DNA of 14,272 bases, from the NCBI GenBank assembly GCA_963521545.1, contig CAUQVP010000042.1:1-14272 (forward strand). Direction: 5' to 3'. Of the stretch, positions 7,903-14,271 are shown piece after piece. A model generated the notes under the pieces. It made no database searches. It was not told where the DNA came from and saw nothing but the letters and a program-made list of their open reading frames with translations. Each line of letters opens with the position of its first letter. Within the stretch, counting starts at the first letter, position 1. The position numbers and the translations under genes were made by a program. This DNA is from JABCPE02 sp963521545. Its GTDB lineage: Bacteria; Bacteroidota; Bacteroidia; Flavobacteriales; Weeksellaceae.

Positions 7903-8328
7903 GTGTTTAGTAAAGAAGAATCGCAGCGGATGCGGCAGGAATTTTGGACATCTTTTGGGAAATCTTTTCCTACAAAATGGACATTGTATAATACCAAAAT
8001 AAAGGGTTTTAGTTTCAAATTCTATTTTGACACCAAAAAAGCAATGGTTTTGGTGGAGATAGACGGGAGCTTAGACCATAGAGTGAAGTATTTTGAGAAG
8101 ATGCAGTCTATGGAGGGCATCTTTGAGGAATATTGGGAAGATGCAGTTTATTCGGATTCTTTCGAGCTTGAAAACGGAAAGGAGGTATCCTGTGTATTTG
8201 TCGAAAAACAAGGAGTCTGCATTCACAACAGGAATACATGGCAGGAAACGATGGAATTTCTCTCCCAAAAAATGCAGAAACTCGAAGAATTTTGGCAGGA
8301 ATATCAGGATTTTTTCAAAGAGGAATAG
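7903..8328 (+). CDS. DUF4268 domain protein, 141 aa
   Basis: A small cytoplasmic protein consisting almost wholly of a DUF4268-type domain; function unknown. The start is a GTG at 7903, giving MFSKEESQRMRQEFWTSFGK, which fits the family opening (acidic/basic helix followed by FWxxFG). Then come FSFKFYFDTKKAMVLVEI (36-53), a conserved core strand pair with a following Asp, and an aromatic- and glutamate-rich C-terminal helix (113-141). No signal peptide or membrane segment is present. DUF4268 is also found fused to restriction or nuclease-like proteins elsewhere, but nothing here points to a restriction system. It begins 26 bases after the TIGR02757 gene and probably ends the rnz cluster, since deoC downstream has its own promoter. 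No terminator hairpin is visible after it. Confidence 0.75.
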   Translation: MFSKEESQRMRQEFWTSFGKSFPTKWTLYNTKIKGFSFKFYFDTKKAMVLVEIDGSLDHRVKYFEKMQSMEGIFEEYWEDAVYSDSFELENGKEVSCVFVEKQGVCIHNRNTWQETMEFLSQKMQKLEEFWQEYQDFFKEE

Positions 8329-8355
8329 ATTTATGATTTATCTCATTTTAATTTT

Positions 8356-8388
8356 TTTGAAACTAATCTAATAAAAGTTATACTTTTG
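8356..8388 (+). promoter_or_regulatory. Promoter of deoC, implying a leaderless mRNA
   Basis: TTTG (8356-8359), 21 bases, then TACTTTTG (8381-8388): both boxes fit the Bacteroidota consensus at a standard spacing. Only four bases separate the -7 box from the deoC ATG at 8393, so the transcript should begin at or next to the start codon. Confidence 0.7.
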
Positions 8389-8392
8389 GGCT

Positions 8393-9136
8393 ATGGAAAC
8401 AAGAAATTATTTAGATTCGACTTACCTCAAAACTCCTGCTCAGTCAGGACTTTCTGAGGAAGAGACATTGAAAAAGGTATATGATTTGGCTCAGGAAGCA
8501 GCGGATAATGGGCTGTTTGCGGTGATGATTCGCCCGCAGTATGTGAAACAGATTAAGCAGTTTTTGAGTGAAAAAAATCCTGCTGTGAAAGTGGGAACAG
8601 TAATAGGTTTTCACGAGGGAACAGCGCCTGTTTATGAAAAACTGAAAGAAGCACAGCAGGCGATAGATGATGGAGCTGATGAGCTGGATTTTGTAATCAA
8701 CTATGAAGCCTTTAAAAAAGGAAGTCTAGAAGCGCTTAAATTTGAATTTCTACGATGCACAGAGCTTTGTATGAAAAACAATAAAGTAGCAAAATGGATT
8801 ATAGAAATAGCGGCTTTGACCGATGAGCAGATAGCTTCTATTACTAAAAATATCGTAAAATGGGCGACTATCAGCTTTACAAAAGAACAACTTTCTAATA
8901 TTTTCATCAAATCCTCTACTGGATTTTATGAAACTCAAGATGGAAAGCCAAACGGTGCGACCAAAGAAGGCATAAAAATCATGCTGGATAATGCAGATGT
9001 CCTGCCAGTAAAAGCCGCAGGCGGAATCAGAACCAAAGAAGAAGCCGAAGAAATGATAAAAATGGGAGTGAAACGAATAGGAACATCCTCCGCATTGGCA
9101 TTGATAGGGAAGGAGCAGAGCAGCTCTGGATACTAA
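8393..9136 (+). CDS. deoC: Deoxyribose-phosphate aldolase, 247 aa
   Basis: A cytoplasmic class I aldolase that splits 2-deoxyribose 5-phosphate into acetaldehyde and glyceraldehyde 3-phosphate, the last step of deoxynucleoside catabolism. The Schiff-base lysine is K173 in FIKSSTGFYE. The second active-site lysine is K207 in PVKAAGGIRT, and the acid/base Asp is D99 in DELDFVIN (E. coli D102, K167, K201). The phosphate-binding glycines follow K207, and MGVKRIGTSSA (224-234) completes the barrel. Length is typical. The ATG at 8393 is fixed by the family opening (NYLDSTYLKT at residues 5-14, equivalent to YxDHTLLK); the next methionine is at 45. There is no other deo gene beside it. The transcript ends at the hairpin just after the stop. 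Confidence 0.95.
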   Translation: METRNYLDSTYLKTPAQSGLSEEETLKKVYDLAQEAADNGLFAVMIRPQYVKQIKQFLSEKNPAVKVGTVIGFHEGTAPVYEKLKEAQQAIDDGADELDFVINYEAFKKGSLEALKFEFLRCTELCMKNNKVAKWIIEIAALTDEQIASITKNIVKWATISFTKEQLSNIFIKSSTGFYETQDGKPNGATKEGIKIMLDNADVLPVKAAGGIRTKEEAEEMIKMGVKRIGTSSALALIGKEQSSSGY

Positions 9137-9143
9137 AAATAAA

Positions 9144-9178
9144 AAAGTCAGGATTTTTTGTCCTGACTTTCTTTTTTT
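9144..9178. terminator. Bidirectional terminator between deoC and pheS
   Basis: A 10-bp perfect stem (AAAGTCAGGA with TCCTGACTTT) around a seven-base loop sits between the convergent genes. On the plus strand it is followed by CTTTTTTT, on the minus strand by TTTATTTTTAG, so each strand has its own T-run. The pheS stop codon (9179-9177) lies inside the plus-strand T-run. Confidence 0.85.
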
Positions 9179-10190
9179 ATAGAGATTTAAATTGTTCCAA
9201 AGTTCTGATATCATTCTCAAAGAACATACGAATATCTGACATTTGGTAAAGAAGCATTACGATTCGCTCTATTCCCATACCAAAAGCATATCCGCTGTAT
9301 TTATCAGGATCTATGTTCACATTTTTAAGAACGGCAGGGTCTACCATACCACAGCCCATGATTTCCAGCCAGCCTGTTCCTTTCGTGATTCTGTAATCCG
9401 TTTCGGAATTAAGCCCCCAGTATACATCCACCTCTGCACTTGGCTCTGTGAAAGGGAAATAAGAAGGACGCATTCTGATTTTTGACTTTCCGAAAAGTTC
9501 CGTAGTGAAAAACTGAATGGTTTGTTTCAAGTCCGCAAAACTCACATTTTCATCGATATAAAGTCCCTCTATCTGGTGGAAAATACAATGAGAACGAGAT
9601 GAAACAGCCTCATTTCTGAAAACTCGCCCAGGCGAAAGAATACGGATAGGCGGTTCATTTTGCTCCATGTATCTGATTTGCACAGAAGAAGTGTGAGTTC
9701 TTAGCAGAACATCAGGATTTGTCTCGATGAAGAAAGTATCCTGCATATCTCTTGCTGGGTGATATTCAGGTAAGTTCAGCGCGGTGAAGTTATGCCAGTC
9801 ATCTTCTATCTCTGGCCCGTCAGCCACTGCAAAACCGATAGATTTAAAAATATCTGTGATTCTATTTTTTACCAAATTGATAGGGTGTCTAGACCCTAAT
9901 TCCAAAGGAAATCCAGGTCTGGTAAGGTCTTCTTTTTCGGTAGCTACATTTTGTGAAGAACTGCTCTGTGTCAGCTCTTCTAGTTTAGCAGAGATGCTTT
10001 GTTTCAGTAAGTTTATTTTCTGACCATATTCTTTTTTCTGGTCGTTGGATACAGATTTGAACTGTTCAAATAAATCATTCAAAATCCCTTTTTTTCCATT
10101 GAATTTGATTCTGAATTGTTCAATTTCTTCCTTTTTCTGGGAATGAAATTTTTGGACTTCATTTAAAAGTTCATCTATTTTTGTTAGCAT
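9177..10190 (-). CDS. pheS: Phenylalanine-tRNA ligase alpha subunit, 337 aa
   Basis: The catalytic alpha subunit of the heterotetrameric cytoplasmic enzyme that charges tRNA-Phe. An N-terminal tRNA-binding coiled coil (about 1-80, rich in Lys/Glu/Gln) is followed by class II synthetase motifs. Motif 1 lies around GSRHPINLVKNRITDIF (99-115). The substrate region ADGPEIEDDWHNF is at 123-135, and RTHTSSVQIR is at 164-173. Motif 2 is VFRNEAVSSRSHCIFHQIEG (190-209), and WLEIMGCGMV lies at 274-283. Motif 3 is GYAFGMGIERIVML (300-313). Length fits the family. pheT is not adjacent, which is common in Bacteroidota. The gene has its own promoter and ends at the shared terminator. Confidence 0.96.
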   Translation of the reverse strand: MLTKIDELLNEVQKFHSQKKEEIEQFRIKFNGKKGILNDLFEQFKSVSNDQKKEYGQKINLLKQSISAKLEELTQSSSSQNVATEKEDLTRPGFPLELGSRHPINLVKNRITDIFKSIGFAVADGPEIEDDWHNFTALNLPEYHPARDMQDTFFIETNPDVLLRTHTSSVQIRYMEQNEPPIRILSPGRVFRNEAVSSRSHCIFHQIEGLYIDENVSFADLKQTIQFFTTELFGKSKIRMRPSYFPFTEPSAEVDVYWGLNSETDYRITKGTGWLEIMGCGMVDPAVLKNVNIDPDKYSGYAFGMGIERIVMLLYQMSDIRMFFENDIRTLEQFKSL

Positions 10191-10213
10191 TTTCTGTTTT
10201 TTATTTAGGTCGA

Positions 10214-10244
10214 CAAAAGTACAATTTTTTAATTTTTAAACAAA
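10214..10244 (-). promoter_or_regulatory. Promoter of pheS
   Basis: On the minus strand, TTTG (10244-10241) is followed after 19 bases by TACTTTTG (10221-10214), the best consensus match in the window. The predicted start near 10209 gives a leader of about 19 bases before the ATG at 10190. No attenuator-like leader peptide fits in this space. Confidence 0.75.
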
Positions 10245-10272
10245 ATAAAACCTGTCTAATAATATAGACAGG
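10245..10272 (-). terminator. Terminator of the yjdM-yceI operon
   Basis: CCTGTCTA (10251-10258) pairs with TAGACAGG (10265-10272) around a six-base AT loop. Read on the minus strand, the stem is followed by TTTTATTTTG. It lies about 30 bases after the yceI stop and just upstream of the pheS -33 box. Confidence 0.75.
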
Positions 10273-10302
10273 CTAACATATAAAATTAAAAAAATGAAAA
10301 AA

Positions 10303-10956
10303 TTATTTTTTATTGAAAGCTTTTATAGCAACTTGTAGAGTGAATTCATTTTTTATAATGCCATCTTTTATTGGCAGCTGGAATTTCACTCCGAATTCCG
10401 TTCTGTCTATATCCGTAGGTTCAGTGTATATGCTGACCTGCTCGGTATCAACTTTTACATTGGCATTAAAACTCACAGCCTTTGTAATTCCTTTTATTGT
10501 CAAATTTCCTTCAATAATGGAGTTGTAATCTCCATGTTCTGAGGGAGTTACTTTTGTGATTTCAAATGTAGCCGTAGGAAACTGCTCTACATCAAAGAAA
10601 TCGGAGTTTTTCAGATGATTGTCAAGCTTTGCAGCGAGTTCTTTATCCTCTATATCTGTGGTTGTGATGGATTTAGTATTGATTACTAATTTCCCAGAAA
10701 CCAATTTTCCATCCTTTACATTGATATCTCCTTCCAAAAAATCCATTGTCCCAAAGTGGCTGGTGTTTTCAGATTTAAAGATTTTATAACCTTTCCAATC
10801 GATGTTACTTTGTTCTTTATTTATTGTAAAGGTTTGAGAATCAGCTACTGACTCCTCTTTTACAGGCTCGTTTTTTACCATTTCTTTTTCCTTTTTACAA
10901 GAAACAGTGATTCCCACCAAGGCGATGCATAGAAAGTAAACTAAATATTTTTTCAT
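10303..10956 (-). CDS. YceI-like domain lipoprotein, 217 aa
   Basis: A predicted lipoprotein with a YceI-type lipid-binding beta-barrel; family members bind long polyisoprenoid or lipid chains, but the ligand here is unknown. The N-terminus MKKYLVYFLCIALVGITVSC is a lipoprotein signal with the modified cysteine at C20, though the lipobox (TVSC) has Thr in place of the usual Leu at -3. A short linker rich in Lys/Glu (21-40) follows, starting CKKEKE. Residues 42-217 form the YceI domain: FTINKEQSNIDWKGYK at the start, the central LDNHLKNSDFFDVEQFPTAT (110-129), then GNLTIKGITKAVSF and a C-terminal DRTEFGVKF plus a final strand. It starts one base after the yjdM stop, so the two should be translated from one mRNA. 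Confidence 0.9.
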   Translation of the reverse strand: MKKYLVYFLCIALVGITVSCKKEKEMVKNEPVKEESVADSQTFTINKEQSNIDWKGYKIFKSENTSHFGTMDFLEGDINVKDGKLVSGKLVINTKSITTTDIEDKELAAKLDNHLKNSDFFDVEQFPTATFEITKVTPSEHGDYNSIIEGNLTIKGITKAVSFNANVKVDTEQVSIYTEPTDIDRTEFGVKFQLPIKDGIIKNEFTLQVAIKAFNKK

Positions 10957-10957
10957 T

Positions 10958-11296
10958 TTATGCTTTCTTCACAAATTCAGATTTTAGTCCCATTGCCCCA
11001 AAGCCATCTATTTTGCAGTCGATATTGTGGTCGCTGTCAAAATTTAAACGGATATTTTTTACTTTTGTTCCTGCTTTTATAGGTTTAGGAGCACCTTTCA
11101 CAGGAAGGTCTTTCACAATCACTACAGTGTCGCCGTTTTGGAGTTCGTTTCCATTGGCGTCTAGGATTTTATCACCGCTATTGGCAGATTCTTCTGCTGG
11201 GTTCCATTCATGAAAGCACTGAGAACATGCCATCAAATCACCATTTTCATAAGTAAATTCAGAACCACAAGCAGGGCAGATAATAGTATCACTCAT
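10958..11296 (-). CDS. yjdM: Zinc-ribbon protein of the YjdM (PhnA) family, 112 aa
   Basis: A small cytoplasmic protein with an N-terminal zinc ribbon and a C-terminal SH3-like beta domain. The family was named PhnA from an old link to phosphonate use, but its real role is not settled. C7, C10, C24 and C27 (CPAC and CSQC) are the zinc ligands. Residues 43-112 contain the family core (DANGNELQNGDTVVIVKDLPVKG, then DGFGAMGLKSEFVKK), which looks complete. I chose the ATG at 11296 because family members begin just before the first CxxC; the longer frame to 11362 would start upstream of the predicted promoter. Downstream, yceI follows after a single base. Confidence 0.9.
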   Translation of the reverse strand: MSDTIICPACGSEFTYENGDLMACSQCFHEWNPAEESANSGDKILDANGNELQNGDTVVIVKDLPVKGAPKPIKAGTKVKNIRLNFDSDHNIDCKIDGFGAMGLKSEFVKKA

Positions 11297-11325
11297 TATA
11301 TTTATTCGTTTTAAAAATTTGGTTG

Positions 11326-11356
11326 CAAAGATAAAAAATATAACTACGCTAAACAA
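11326..11356 (-). promoter_or_regulatory. Promoter of the yjdM-yceI operon
   Basis: On the minus strand, TTG (11356-11354) is followed after 20 bases by TATCTTTG (11333-11326), a good Bacteroidota match. The implied leader is about 25 bases before the ATG at 11296, which also supports the short form of YjdM. Confidence 0.65.
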
Positions 11357-11381
11357 TCTCAAACATAATTATTGTATAAAA

Positions 11382-11408
11382 AAGTAAGCTGTCTGAGACA
11401 ACTTACTT
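11382..11408 (-). terminator. Terminator after the tandem-repeat basic protein gene
   Basis: AAGTAAG (11382-11388) pairs with CTTACTT (11402-11408). An inner stem, TGTC with GACA, sits around a TGA loop, with one C-A mismatch between the two stems. Read on the minus strand, it is followed by TTTTTTATAC. The stop codon of the small gene (11405-11403) lies inside the stem. Confidence 0.75.
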
Positions 11409-11651
11409 ATTTTCTTTATACCTTTTATCAGGTGTTCCATCTTTTTTCAGCTTTTTATTGGCCTTGTATCTTCTGTCTGGCGTTCCATCTTTTTTTAGTT
11501 TTTGTGATGAGTAAGTGGTGGAACTTTTTTGTTTGGAATGGTGTTTCTTTTTGGCCTCTTTCTTTACTCCTTGACTGTGCAAAGCTTTGCTTTGTGCTGT
11601 TCCCAGAGTGAAACTAAACACCAAAAACAGTAATGTAACTAAATTTTTCAT
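11403..11651 (-). CDS. Small exported basic protein with two 16-residue tandem repeats, 82 aa
   Basis: Function unknown. A clear signal peptide (1-20, ending GTAQ) precedes a 62-residue mature protein with about 22 Lys/Arg against 6 Asp/Glu. A Lys/His/Ser-rich linker (21-50) leads into two adjacent copies of one unit: KLKKDGTPDRRYKANK (51-66) and KLKKDGTPDKRYKENK (67-82). They differ at two positions, and the second copy ends at the stop codon. The KKDGTPDxRYK unit recurs, as I recall, in small exported proteins of Flavobacteriia. The high charge suggests binding to nucleic acid, lipid A or other acidic envelope material, but this is inference. No TAnnTTTG box is visible in the 54 bases upstream, so it may be transcribed with the thioesterase gene. 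Its own terminator overlaps the last codons. Confidence 0.8.
   Translation of the reverse strand: MKNLVTLLFLVFSFTLGTAQSKALHSQGVKKEAKKKHHSKQKSSTTYSSQKLKKDGTPDRRYKANKKLKKDGTPDKRYKENK
11406..11501 (-). repeat. Tandem 48-base coding repeat (two copies)
   Basis: Copies at 11454-11501 and 11406-11453 encode the two 16-residue units of the small basic protein. The central blocks (the codons for KKDGTPD) are nearly the same in DNA as well as protein, consistent with a recent duplication or strong constraint. Confidence 0.8.
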
Positions 11652-11705
11652 AATTAAGTAATTTATTGTATTTAAAGTTTTTTGAATCTAAAACTATGCC
11701 ATGAA

Positions 11706-12098
11706 CTAAAAATTCACATTGCATTTTTCATCATTGTTTTCTTGGGTTTTGCCATGGCGTGTCGGGTGTCCTCTTTCATCCAGCGCGACCATGACTATTT
11801 TATCAATGGTGATGATGGTTTGGCAGGTCATGGTATTTCTCACTTTACAAGACAAAGTCAGTGAGCTGTTCCCGAATTTTATAGCTTGGATGCCTATCTC
11901 GATGATATCTCCTTGTTTAGCCGAACTCACGAAGTTGATTTCGGACATTGATTTGGTGACTACTCTCGGATTTTCCAGCTGCATGATGGCGTACAGCGCC
12001 GCCTCTTCATCTATCCATTCTAAAAGTCTTCCTCCAAAAAGTGAGTGATTTGGGTTCAAATCCTCTGGTTTTACCCATTTTCTCGTATGATAATTCAT
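11706..12098 (-). CDS. Acyl-CoA thioesterase, hotdog fold, 130 aa
   Basis: A cytoplasmic enzyme of the YciA/BACH type that hydrolyses acyl-CoA to free acid and CoA. The hallmark segment NHSLFGGRLLEWIDEEAALYA (17-37) holds the family pattern N-x-x-x-x-F-G-G-x-x-L-x-x-x-D, with D30 as the likely catalytic acid. SEINFVSSAKQGDIIEI (52-68) and the central helix-strand order fit a single hotdog domain, which would work as a multimer. The C-terminus ends in a polar tail (107-130). It starts five bases after the coaE stop; pairing with CoA synthesis is suggestive of a shared role in CoA balance but could be chance. No clear terminator follows. Confidence 0.88.
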   Translation of the reverse strand: MNYHTRKWVKPEDLNPNHSLFGGRLLEWIDEEAALYAIMQLENPRVVTKSMSEINFVSSAKQGDIIEIGIQAIKFGNSSLTLSCKVRNTMTCQTIITIDKIVMVALDERGHPTRHGKTQENNDEKCNVNF

Positions 12099-12103
12099 TT
12101 TTT

Positions 12104-12697
12104 TTAATTTAATTTTTCTAAAATTTTTTCTAAATCTGCCTTTAAATCCTCTTCATTTCCATTATTAAAAACCACAAAATCAGCTCGTTTTTGTTTTTCG
12201 GATTCGGGCATTTGTTTTTCTATTATTTTTTTTATTTCGCTTTCGGTTTTCCCATCTCTCTGCATTACTCTTTTTATTCTGATATTTTCATCAGCGGTGA
12301 TGAGCAGGGACTTGTAGCATTCTTTATCTAAATTTAGCTCAAATAAAAGAGCCGTTTCTTTGAAGGCTATTTTTTTCTGCTGGGTGGCTGTCCATTTCTC
12401 AAAGTCCTCTTTTACAGTAGGATGGATGATGGAGTTGAGCGCTTGTCTTTTTTTATCATTGTTGAAAATCTGCTCTGCTACCCATTTTCTGTTGTAGTTT
12501 CCCTCTGCATCATATGCCTCACTTCCTAAAAGTTCTATAATGTTCTTTTTCAGGGTTTTATCATCATTCACGATTTCTTTTGCTCTGATGTCAGAATAAT
12601 AAACAGGAAAACCCAGTTTCTCCAAAAACTTCGCTGCGGTGGTCTTTCCAGAGCCTATGCCGCCTGTGAGTCCTATGATCTTCGTTTTTTGGCTCAT
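12104..12697 (-). CDS. coaE: Dephospho-CoA kinase, 197 aa
   Basis: A cytoplasmic kinase that phosphorylates the 3'-OH of dephospho-CoA with ATP, the last step of coenzyme A synthesis. The P-loop GGIGSGKTT is at 12-20 (K18). YYSDIRAKEIV (33-43) carries the conserved D36. SIIHPTV (89-95) is a family motif. The segment usually written PLLFE appears as ALLFE (116-120). The lid region contains RD at 147-148, and an N-N-G near 178-180 lies in the adenine site. Length is typical (about 200 aa). It follows the YcxB-like gene by 36 bases with no visible promoter between, and it is five bases from the thioesterase start, so a common transcript is likely. Confidence 0.95.
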   Translation of the reverse strand: MSQKTKIIGLTGGIGSGKTTAAKFLEKLGFPVYYSDIRAKEIVNDDKTLKKNIIELLGSEAYDAEGNYNRKWVAEQIFNNDKKRQALNSIIHPTVKEDFEKWTATQQKKIAFKETALLFELNLDKECYKSLLITADENIRIKRVMQRDGKTESEIKKIIEKQMPESEKQKRADFVVFNNGNEEDLKADLEKILEKLN

Positions 12698-12733
12698 TTT
12701 TTAGTTTTAATGATAATTATGAAGTAAAATTCA

Positions 12734-13279
12734 TTAAAATTTCCAATCTAATAGTTGTTTTATAGTGATATTGTTCTGTTTTGCAAAGTTTCTCAATGAA
12801 GCTTCAGAATTTGTACCATTTTCAAAAATTCTTTTTGGAATGATAATTCTATCGGAGGTTTTTAGTTTAATGAAATAATAATCTGCTATTTCCTCTATGA
12901 AATCTACATTGGTGAGGTTGATTTCTAATTTTGTCTGGTTAGATAAAATTTTAATTAGTTCATTATCATAAACAACGCTAAATTCCATTCCTATTTTTTC
13001 TTTGAAAAGACGCCTGACATTCTTTTTATACGCCCTTTTAAAAACGCTTCTGTATCCATAGAAATAATAAAAAATACAATACAATATTCCTGTGACAGAA
13101 AAAGTAATGAAAAACAGAGGACGGAGTCTAAAATATACCCAAACAGAACCTAAAGAAAACATTAAAATCAATAGAAATAATAATCTTCTTTTAGCATCTC
13201 TCAAAGTCAAATTTTGACTTGCTGCAAATAAACAAAATTGCAGATAATCCTCTTCTGTAAGCTGATAATTGAGTTTCAT
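12734..13279 (-). CDS. YcxB-like membrane protein, 181 aa
   Basis: Function unknown; similar in layout to YcxB-like (DUF4131/YcxB) proteins. The ATG at 13279 gives MKLNYQLTEEDYLQF, the usual opening of this family (short strand, then xEEDYLxF); the longer frame would overlap the preceding gene. Two adjacent hydrophobic segments, about 31-49 and 54-75, are separated by RLRP and followed by a basic stretch (79-95), suggesting a helical hairpin in the inner membrane with both ends in the cytoplasm. The C-terminal part (96-150), with FSVVYDNELIKIL and a FIKLKTSDRIIIPKRIF stretch, is the characteristic soluble YcxB domain. It starts four bases after the hydrolase stop and shares its transcript. 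The family assignment is from pattern memory only. Confidence 0.7.
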   Translation of the reverse strand: MKLNYQLTEEDYLQFCLFAASQNLTLRDAKRRLLFLLILMFSLGSVWVYFRLRPLFFITFSVTGILYCIFYYFYGYRSVFKRAYKKNVRRLFKEKIGMEFSVVYDNELIKILSNQTKLEINLTNVDFIEEIADYYFIKLKTSDRIIIPKRIFENGTNSEASLRNFAKQNNITIKQLLDWKF

Positions 13280-13283
13280 TTTT

Positions 13284-14150
13284 CTAATATCCAAAAACAT
13301 CATTAAAGCTGAAAGTCTCATCGATGCGGACTCCTTTTTCGGTCATTTTAAGTGATGCAAGTTCATTCACTGCATCATGCTCGAAAAACAGCAGATATTC
13401 ATTATCCACGCATTGTTTTAGGAATTTTTCTTTTTCCTCCAAAGTTATCAGCGGACGAACATCATAACTTGGAACATAGATAAGTGGAACATGCCCTGTC
13501 GTAGGCACTAAATCCGCCGCATAGATGATGGTTTTGTCTTGGTATTTTAGTACAGGAAGCATCTGTTTTTCCGTGTGTCCATCTACGAAAATTACATCCA
13601 TTTTCAGGTCTGGAGCAAAGCCGTAATTCCCTGTTTTAGGCAGGTCTAAAAATCTAAGCTGACCACTTTCTTCCAGTGGGAAAATATTTTCTTTCAGGAA
13701 ACTTGGTTTTTCGCGAGGATTGGGATTTGTTGCCCATTCCCAGTGGTTTTTATTAGTCCAAAATTCAGCATTTTTGAAGGCTGGCTGGTATCCTGTACGG
13801 CTGTCATTCCACTCCACAGCACCGCCGCAGTGGTCAAAATGCAGATGGGTAAGAAACACATCCGTAATGTCCTCCCTCACAAAGCCGTATTTAGCCAGAC
13901 CTTTATCCAAACTATCATCCCCAAAAAGAGAATAATGCCCGAAAAATTTTTCATCCTGCTTGTTCCCCAGTCCGCAGTCCACCAAAATCAGTTTTTTCCC
14001 GTCCTCTATCAGCAGAGAGCGAGTACCCAGCTCGACCAAGTTTTTTTCATCAGCAGGATTGGTTTTTTGCCAAATGGATTTTGGGACAATGCCGAACATA
14101 GCCCCGCCATCCAATTTAAATTTTCCGCATTGAATAGGATATAGTTTCAT
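13284..14150 (-). CDS. MBL-fold metallo-hydrolase, 288 aa
   Basis: A cytoplasmic metallo-beta-lactamase-fold hydrolase with no signal peptide; substrate unknown. The metal-binding motif HLHFDHCGG (102-110) gives H102, H104, D106 and H107. H192 in DGHTEKQ, D213 in AADLVPT and H258 in FEHD are the other ligands, so a two-metal site appears complete. The overall pattern (VDCGLGN at 57-63, then FGHYSLFGDDSLDKGLAKYG, THLHFDHCGG, and an FFEHDA end) is the type seen in N-acyl homoserine lactonase-like and phosphotriesterase-like members, but the family also contains many other hydrolases, so I do not name a substrate. An ATG at 14150 is the only sensible start. It lies four bases after the stop of an incomplete upstream frame and four bases before the YcxB-like gene. 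Confidence 0.88.
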   Translation of the reverse strand: MKLYPIQCGKFKLDGGAMFGIVPKSIWQKTNPADEKNLVELGTRSLLIEDGKKLILVDCGLGNKQDEKFFGHYSLFGDDSLDKGLAKYGFVREDITDVFLTHLHFDHCGGAVEWNDSRTGYQPAFKNAEFWTNKNHWEWATNPNPREKPSFLKENIFPLEESGQLRFLDLPKTGNYGFAPDLKMDVIFVDGHTEKQMLPVLKYQDKTIIYAADLVPTTGHVPLIYVPSYDVRPLITLEEKEKFLKQCVDNEYLLFFEHDAVNELASLKMTEKGVRIDETFSFNDVFGY

Positions 14151-14154
14151 AATA

Positions 14155-14271
14155 TTAGCTGTTTTTTTGAGGAAAATCAGGTATTTTTAGTGCATAAAAG
14201 CGCTTTACTTTGCCTTGGGTCAGTAAGTTCCATTGCACAAAGAACTTTCTTTTTCTTTGTGTCATAGCTTC
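14155..14271 (-). CDS. Possible C-terminal end of an unidentified gene, or a very small ORF
   Basis: An open frame enters from the right edge and ends at TAA 14157-14155, four bases before the hydrolase ATG. The visible 38 residues include MTQRKRKFFVQWNLLT and end in KIPDFPQKNS. They are basic and aromatic and read like protein, and the tight spacing matches that of the next gene pair. I do not recognise the family. An internal ATG at 14265 could make it a 36-residue protein. The other open frame here (ending TGA) reads less like protein. Confidence 0.4.
   Translation of the reverse strand, partial: EAMTQRKRKFFVQWNLLTQGKVKRFYALKIPDFPQKNS
14236..14261. repeat. Perfect 9-bp inverted repeat
   Basis: CACAAAGAA (14236-14244) and TTCTTTGTG (14253-14261) flank an eight-base loop. 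It lies inside the possible partial frame at the right edge. No T-run follows on either strand, so it does not look like a terminator. Confidence 0.5.

Noticed and set aside
8750..9220. 156-residue minus-strand frame covering the 3' end of deoC and the end of pheS
   Set aside because: It runs antisense through the deoC active-site codons and across a bidirectional terminator; both real genes have complete family motifs.
13743..14144. 133-residue plus-strand frame opposite the MBL hydrolase
   Set aside because: It is a shadow of a gene with a complete metal-binding set; no start signals or family features.
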